Assembly: GCA_030446715.1 (NCBI GenBank)
Contig: JAUJMU010000007.1
Coordinates: 247,689 to 311,688 of the forward strand
Direction of reading: 5' to 3'
Length of the DNA: 64,000 bases
DNA from: Cytophagales bacterium
Lineage (GTDB): Bacteria > Bacteroidota > Bacteroidia > Cytophagales > 172606-1
This document shows, one piece after another, positions 59,139-64,000 of this stretch. The notes beneath the pieces were generated by a model that ran no database searches, was not told the origin of the DNA, and saw nothing but the letters and a program-made list of their open reading frames with translations. The position numbers were made by a program, and so were the translations under genes. Position 1 is the stretch's first letter. The number at the start of each line of letters is the position of its first letter.

Positions 59139-59158
59139 CTTGATTGCGGTTTTAGTGG

Positions 59159-62100
59159 TTAGAATCTGACATCCAGTCCGGCAGTGTACACCTTTACCTG
59201 CGGATAATACCCCCCGTTGCCCACCGGAGCCTCCACATCGAAGCCGTCCCAGAACCGGTCGAAGGTCAGCAGATTCTGGCCAGTCAGGTAGAGCCGCAGG
59301 TGCTGCAGGCGGATTTTCCGGACCAGCGGCCGGGGAAACGTATAACCCAGCTGCAGGTTTTTGAGGCGGAGGTAAGAGGCGTCTTTCAGCCAGAAGCTGG
59401 AATGCTTCTCGTTGTTTACCTCGTTGAAGGCAAACCGCGGAAATGTAGCGTTGGGGTTGGGATTTTCGGCGGTCCAGCGGTCTTTATGCTGCTCCTGCAC
59501 GGTGCCGCCCAGGAAGAAAGGCATAATGCCCTGCCCGAACAGGTACCCGTCGGCTTTGCCCACACCCTGGAGAAAAATGTTGAGATCGAATCCCTTGAAG
59601 CTGGCTGAAAGCGTAGTGCTGTACGTGTAGCGGGGAATGGTATTGCCCACAATTACGTTGTCGGCCTCCGTGATTACGCCGTCATCATTCTGATCCTTAT
59701 ACCGGATGTCTCCGGCTTTCACCGCGCCGTATTGTTTGGGGGAGGCAGCTACTTCGTCGTCAGAAGCAAACAGCCCCATTGCCTGCAGGCCGTAGATGGA
59801 GTTCATGGCGTACCCTTCGTGCTGCACCGTAAGCCCGGCCCGGTTTACCCCTTTCAGGTCAATGATCTTGTTCTTTACGTCCGACAAGGCTACCGTTACG
59901 CCGTACCGGAAGGCGGAAACATTCCCCTTGTAACTCAGCCCCAGATCCCAGCCTTTGTTTTCGACTACGCCGGCATTCTGGAAAGGTGCGTTCAGCCCGA
60001 TAATCTTGGGAATGTCAAGGGTGTAGAGGATGTCGCGGGTCTGGCGGATGTAGTAGTCAAAGGACAGATCAAGGCTTTTGAACAGGCCAATGTCAATGCC
60101 GAGGTTGGTCATTTCGGTGGTTTCCCAGGTAATTTCCGGATTGGCCATATCGTTGAGGGTCGCCCCGCCGACCACCTGCTTGCCCAGTACGTAGTTGCTG
60201 TTCAGGTCAATAAAGGAAGCGAATGGATAATTGCCGATGTTCTGGTTGCCCAGTTGCCCCCACGAAGCGCGGAGCTTAAGATTGTAAATCACGTTTTGCA
60301 GCGGCACCATAAACGGTTCTTCCGAAATACGCCAGCCGGCTGACACCGAGGGGAATAACCCGTATTTACGGCCGCGGGCAAACCGGCTCGATCCGTCGTA
60401 GCGGGCATTCAGCTCAAACAGATACTTGCCTTTGTAATCGTAGTTGACGCGGCTGAAGTATGACCGCAGTGCCCATTCGGAAGCTGAACCGGTAGCCTGC
60501 TGGTTGTCGGCGGCACCCGAGTTGAGCATCGGGTAATCGGGCAGTACGAAGCCTTCCCGGAAGGCCCGCACCCAGTCGTTGCGGGAATCTTCCTGCGAGT
60601 ATCCAGCCAGCGCCTTCAGGTTATGGTTGCCGAACGTCTTTTCCGCCGTGAGCAGCCCCCGGATTGTCATATTGGTGGTGCGGTTGGTCAGTTCGGCAAG
60701 GTTACTCCGCGACGGAACCAGAAAGCTGGGCGAACCATCTTCTTTATACGTCTGCACCGCTTTTACAAACTGCTTGGAATAGAGGGAGTTGAAGATCGGC
60801 GCTACGGTAAGGTCGGCATTCAGCCAACTGAGCGGCTTGTAGCGCAGGGTAAAATTCAGCTGGGCCGTGGGCGAACGGTCTACCCGGGTGCCTCCCTCTT
60901 TTGCCGCCGCTATCGGATTGTCGCCGTTCCAGCCTTCTCCCCACTGCCCGCTGGACAAAATCCCCCCCTGATTGGCCGGTATCCGGTTCATCCAGTGAAT
61001 CACATAACTGGCTCCGCCTCCCGGATTACCGGCATCGCGGCCCGGCTCGGTGGTTTTGGCCCCAATAAGACTCAGGTCGAGCAGGGCACTCAGTTTGCGC
61101 GAAATGGTCATGTCCGTATTGATCCGGAAGGTATAGCGGCTGAAGCGGCTGTTTTCAATAATGCCTTTCTGATCAAGGTACCCAAGGGAACCCAGCACGC
61201 GGAGTTTGTCGGTGCCCGCGTTTACGCTGATAAAGTGGTTCTGCTGCAGGCCCGAGCCGGTCAGCACCTGTTTCTGCCAGTCGGTATCGGGGTATAAGTC
61301 GCGGTTGGAAGGGCCAAGGGTCTGGTAGTCGTTCAGGATCTGATCGTTGTACAGGGCGGGCCGGCCCACATTGGTATAGGCCTCGTTGATCATCCGCATG
61401 TGGTCGAGGGCATTGACCATTTTAGGCAGATTCATGGGCCGCTGCACGCCGATGTAGGTACTGTAGCTTACGGAGGTGAGGTTGTCTTTGGCCCGTTTGG
61501 TCGTGACCAGAATAACGCCGTTGGCCGCCCTTGAACCATAGATAGCCGCCGAGGCCGCATCTTTGAGCACCGAAATGTTTTCAATCACGTTGGGATCAAT
61601 GCTGTTGATGTCCATTTCCACGCCGTCAACCAGCACCAGCGGATTGTTTTTGCCATCATCGGGCAGCGTACCGACGCCCCTGATCCGGATGTTGCCGAAA
61701 TCGCGGCCCGGCTGCCCGGAACGCTGGGTGATGGTCACGCCCGGCGCAATGCCCTGCAGGGCCGCGGAAGCCTGCGCCACCGGCCGGCGGGAAATTTCGG
61801 CCGCGTCAATAGACTCAACTGCACCGGTCAGGTTTACTTTTTTCTGGGTGCCGTAGCCTACCACTACCACTTCAGAAAGGGACTTTATGTCGGCTGCCAG
61901 GGCTATCTCTATCTGAGTCCGCCGGTTGATGGGCACTTCGGTAGCGGTGTAGCCGATGTAGGTAAACACGAGGGTGCCGTTTTCGTGCTCATCCGGTACG
62001 GGCAGGGTGTAGCGGCCTTCGGCATTGGTGGTGGTGCCGACGGTGGTGCCTTTGATCAGCACGTTCACCCCCGGCAGCGCCTCGTTGTTCTCCTGCGCGG

Positions 62101-62563
62101 TTACCCGGCCGGTAATGGTGATGGTGGCTGCCTGAGTCGCCGGTATACTTTCAGCCGCACTGGCAGCTGGTTTGGGAACTGACTGCGCATCCGGAGCGGT
62201 AGCTTTTGGTTTTGCCTCAGGCCGGATCACGTAATACCGGTCATCTACTTTCTGAAAAGTGAGTCCGGTGCCTTCCAGCAGCACCTTCAGCGCCGCCGCA
62301 ACGCCTTTACTCCGGGTTTTCGCGGACCCTACCCGCTGATCAGCAATCAGATCGGCGACGTAGGTAAAGGTAACGCCGTGCTCCTCTTCCAGCTGCCGGA
62401 GGGCGTCTTTCAGCAGCACAGACTCCTGACTTCCCGCCTGCGGCTGGTCGGAGCCGGCATGGCGGGCCATCACCAGTTCTTGTCCGGGGAGTGCGTAACT
62501 GCCCGCGGCCAGGTACAGAAAAAGCAATAGCTTTCCCGTAAAATGCGTAAAACATTTTAACAT
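59159..62563 (-). CDS. SusC/RagA-family TonB-dependent transporter with STN domain
   Basis: 1134 residues. After the signal an STN domain (LKDALRQLEEEHGVTFTYVA; ALKVLLEGTGLTFQKVDDRY), which contacts the FecR anti-sigma factor; then a carboxypeptidase-regulatory-like domain (ITGRVTAQENNEALPGVNVL), plug (EVVVVGYGTQKKVNLTGAV; DPNVIENISVLKDAASAAIY GSRAANG), and a 22-stranded barrel ending VKVYTAGLDVRF. It imports oligosaccharides with SusD. The STN domain and the adjacent FecR and ECF sigma genes show trans-envelope substrate-dependent control. Starts 25 bp after fecR. Confidence 0.96.
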   Translation of the reverse strand: MLKCFTHFTGKLLLFLYLAAGSYALPGQELVMARHAGSDQPQAGSQESVLLKDALRQLEEEHGVTFTYVADLIADQRVGSAKTRSKGVAAALKVLLEGTGLTFQKVDDRYYVIRPEAKPKATAPDAQSVPKPAASAAESIPATQAATITITGRVTAQENNEALPGVNVLIKGTTVGTTTNAEGRYTLPVPDEHENGTLVFTYIGYTATEVPINRRTQIEIALAADIKSLSEVVVVGYGTQKKVNLTGAVESIDAAEISRRPVAQASAALQGIAPGVTITQRSGQPGRDFGNIRIRGVGTLPDDGKNNPLVLVDGVEMDINSIDPNVIENISVLKDAASAAIYGSRAANGVILVTTKRAKDNLTSVSYSTYIGVQRPMNLPKMVNALDHMRMINEAYTNVGRPALYNDQILNDYQTLGPSNRDLYPDTDWQKQVLTGSGLQQNHFISVNAGTDKLRVLGSLGYLDQKGIIENSRFSRYTFRINTDMTISRKLSALLDLSLIGAKTTEPGRDAGNPGGGASYVIHWMNRIPANQGGILSSGQWGEGWNGDNPIAAAKEGGTRVDRSPTAQLNFTLRYKPLSWLNADLTVAPIFNSLYSKQFVKAVQTYKEDGSPSFLVPSRSNLAELTNRTTNMTIRGLLTAEKTFGNHNLKALAGYSQEDSRNDWVRAFREGFVLPDYPMLNSGAADNQQATGSASEWALRSYFSRVNYDYKGKYLFELNARYDGSSRFARGRKYGLFPSVSAGWRISEEPFMVPLQNVIYNLKLRASWGQLGNQNIGNYPFASFIDLNSNYVLGKQVVGGATLNDMANPEITWETTEMTNLGIDIGLFKSLDLSFDYYIRQTRDILYTLDIPKIIGLNAPFQNAGVVENKGWDLGLSYKGNVSAFRYGVTVALSDVKNKIIDLKGVNRAGLTVQHEGYAMNSIYGLQAMGLFASDDEVAASPKQYGAVKAGDIRYKDQNDDGVITEADNVIVGNTIPRYTYSTTLSASFKGFDLNIFLQGVGKADGYLFGQGIMPFFLGGTVQEQHKDRWTAENPNPNATFPRFAFNEVNNEKHSSFWLKDASYLRLKNLQLGYTFPRPLVRKIRLQHLRLYLTGQNLLTFDRFWDGFDVEAPVGNGGYYPQVKVYTAGLDVRF

Positions 62564-62588
62564 AGGGTAGTGGATTAGAATGAGAAGA

Positions 62589-63539
62589 TTACTGGATAAT
62601 CAGGGTATTGCCCTCCTGCCTTACCTGCACACCGGCCGAGGCGGAGAGAATCTGCATCAGTTTGCTGAGGTTATCCGACGGAAAACGTCCGTGCAGGCGC
62701 AGCCCGGCAAGATTCGTGTCGGCGAACTCGACCTTCAGCCCGAAGCTGTCCTCGATTTTATTGGTTAACTCCCGCAGAGGAGCGTTGTTCAGCACCCATT
62801 CGTGGTGTTGCCATCCGGCGTACTGCCGGGGGTCAACCAACTTCTGCTCTACCCGCCACGAATTACCCGTAACGGCCACCAGATCACCGGGCTTCATCAG
62901 GATAACTTCCTGCCCGGGGCCTTTCAGGCTAAGCTGGACGCTGCCACTCTGGAGCACTACCTGCGTACCCGCCCGGCGGGTCGAAACATTGAACTCCGTT
63001 CCGAGTACCTCCACGTCCAGCTCATCGGTGTGGACCACGAACTTGACGCGGTTTCCGGGTTTTCCGGCCTTCTTCACCCGGAAGAAGGCCTCCCCTTCCA
63101 GCTCTACCTCCCGTAAAGCACGCATGCCTGGGAAAGAATGGTACCGGAGGGTAGAGTTGGCATTGAGGGTAACTACCGAGCCGTCGGGCAGTTGCAGGGA
63201 CCGTGTCTGGCCATAGGTGGTCTGGACGGTAGCAGTTGCAAAATACCGGTAGGTATAAATTCCGGCAAAGGCCATCAGCAGCAGCCCGGCCACGGCAGCC
63301 GCAATGTGGTAGATGAAAAATGGGCGGTGCCTCCGGGCTTCTCCTCCCCGCGAAATATTCTCCATCAGATCACGGTAGCCTTCCTCAACGTGTTCATCGG
63401 TTACCGGGGCTTCGCCGGAAAGCTGGTTGGCAAACCGCAACTGCCCGGCCTCAGCCGGTTTATCGCCGGCCTCCTCCCCTCCCGGCGTCCGGAAATCCCA
63501 GAAGAGGTTCTTTTTGGAAGATGATTTGCGGCTCTGCAT
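62589..63539 (-). CDS. FecR-family anti-sigma factor
   Basis: 316 residues. A cytoplasmic N-terminal part without a clear long anti-sigma helix bundle, one membrane helix (FFIYHIAAAVAGLLLMAFAG, about 74-93), then the periplasmic FecR domain (QTTYGQTRSLQLPDGSVVTL, NANSTLRYHSFPGMRALREV, LEGEAFFRVKKAG, FVVHTDELDVEVLGTEFNVS) and the DUF4974 end (APLRELTNKIEDSFGLKVEF; LHGRFPSDNLSKLMQILSAS). It relays the signal from SusC's STN domain to the ECF sigma factor encoded just upstream. Confidence 0.94.
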   Translation of the reverse strand: MQSRKSSSKKNLFWDFRTPGGEEAGDKPAEAGQLRFANQLSGEAPVTDEHVEEGYRDLMENISRGGEARRHRPFFIYHIAAAVAGLLLMAFAGIYTYRYFATATVQTTYGQTRSLQLPDGSVVTLNANSTLRYHSFPGMRALREVELEGEAFFRVKKAGKPGNRVKFVVHTDELDVEVLGTEFNVSTRRAGTQVVLQSGSVQLSLKGPGQEVILMKPGDLVAVTGNSWRVEQKLVDPRQYAGWQHHEWVLNNAPLRELTNKIEDSFGLKVEFADTNLAGLRLHGRFPSDNLSKLMQILSASAGVQVRQEGNTLIIQ

Positions 63540-63651
63540 GCGGGTAGTTTGCGCTCCTAAAAGTAAAGACCCTACTTAGGGGAAGTATACTCACCTGCCG
63601 GAAATTTTTTTTGAGAAAATTTCAAAGAGAAAGGATATCCGGCTGCACCAG

Positions 63652-64000
63652 TCAGTTTGCAACCAGCAGCAGGATGAAAGGAAGCAGCATTGAACCGGCA
63701 AGCAGCAGCATCCGCAAGCCTTTTTCTTCCCGCAGGCTCCGGTAAGCCCGTTGCAGGCTGTTGGCCACGGACTGGTAATTGAGGGATAAGGCCTCGGCGA
63801 TCTCCCCGATGGAAAGATCCTGGTAGTACCGGAGGTAAATAATCTCGCGCAACCGTTCGGGAAGGGTATTGATGGATTGCACCAACTGGGCCTTCACGGC
63901 TTCTTCCCGTTCACCGGCCATCAAGAAATCCTCAGCTGAAAAAACGAAAGTGCCCGAATCCTGGCCTTCCCAGAGGTCATAATCAATTTGCCGGGGGGCA
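63652..64000 (-). CDS. ECF sigma-70 factor, C-terminal part (cut by window edge), with hydrophobic tail
   Basis: The minus-strand frame is open to the window edge. It encodes region 2-4 linker (PRQIDYDLWEGQDSGTFVFS) and region 4 (INTLPERLREIIYLRYYQDL, SIGEIAEALSLNYQSVANSL, QRAYRSLREEK) of an ECF sigma factor, which together with FecR activates the SusCD genes. The chain ends with GLRMLLLAGSMLLPFILLLV and AN, a hydrophobic stretch long enough to enter the membrane, which is unusual for a sigma factor. Region 2 is outside the window. 112 bp separate it from fecR. Confidence 0.9.
   Translation of the reverse strand, partial: APRQIDYDLWEGQDSGTFVFSAEDFLMAGEREEAVKAQLVQSINTLPERLREIIYLRYYQDLSIGEIAEALSLNYQSVANSLQRAYRSLREEKGLRMLLLAGSMLLPFILLLVAN

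Overview
The window reads as a chromosome segment of a Bacteroidota species, most likely a Cytophagales member close to Spirosomaceae (inference from protein flavour, not tested). The signs are a SusC/SusD pair with ECF sigma and FecR regulators, C-terminal type IX secretion (T9SS) sorting domains, TAnnTTTG-type promoter elements, and GC-rich coding sequence. No tRNA, rRNA or CRISPR array was recognised.

Layout. 0-1.2 kb: a GyrI-like gene cut by the window edge, a frameshifted pentapeptide-repeat gene and a 98-aa orphan, with an attC-like folded site between the last two; a related site lies at 10.3 kb beside an Rpn-type nuclease gene. 1.2-9 kb: housekeeping and transport: an APC permease, a nucleoside transporter / ribokinase / sugar-permease cluster, queE, a small lipoprotein and folD. 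9-31 kb: an accessory, decayed zone. It holds IS701-, IS1-, IS4-, IS5-, IS1595- and Tn3-type transposase genes or remnants, a 151-bp MITE, many broken genes (glycosidase tail, GNAT, DUF2652, oligogalacturonate-lyase-like, trxB), methionine sulfoxide reductases msrA/msrB, an arsenic module arsR-arsN2-arsM with palindromic operators, a GHL10 glycosidase, a T9SS-exported heparinase II/III-type lyase, and a divergent pair of small paralogous orphans. 31-42.9 kb: an outer-membrane protein, a class A penicillin-binding protein in three frames, a type IIG restriction-modification gene with one frameshift, a HAD phosphatase and a DEAD-box helicase, separated by GC-rich inverted repeats.

43-64 kb: carbohydrate utilisation. 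Five genes run on the minus strand as one likely operon: sulfatase, secreted alpha/alpha-barrel protein, sodium:solute symporter, GH2 glycosidase, FAD oxidoreductase. A LacI regulator is divergent from them, with a double palindromic operator in the gap. Beyond it lie a secreted FAD oxidoreductase and then SusD, SusC, FecR and an ECF sigma factor, which runs off the window. A plausible reading is that SusCD imports an oligosaccharide; sulfatase and GH2 trim it in the periplasm; the symporter takes up the product; and the FAD enzymes oxidise sugars. The substrate cannot be read from sequence.

A caution runs through the annotation: at least eight genes carry one or two single-base indels, some in short homopolymers. 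Either the genome is decaying here or the assembly has residual indel errors.
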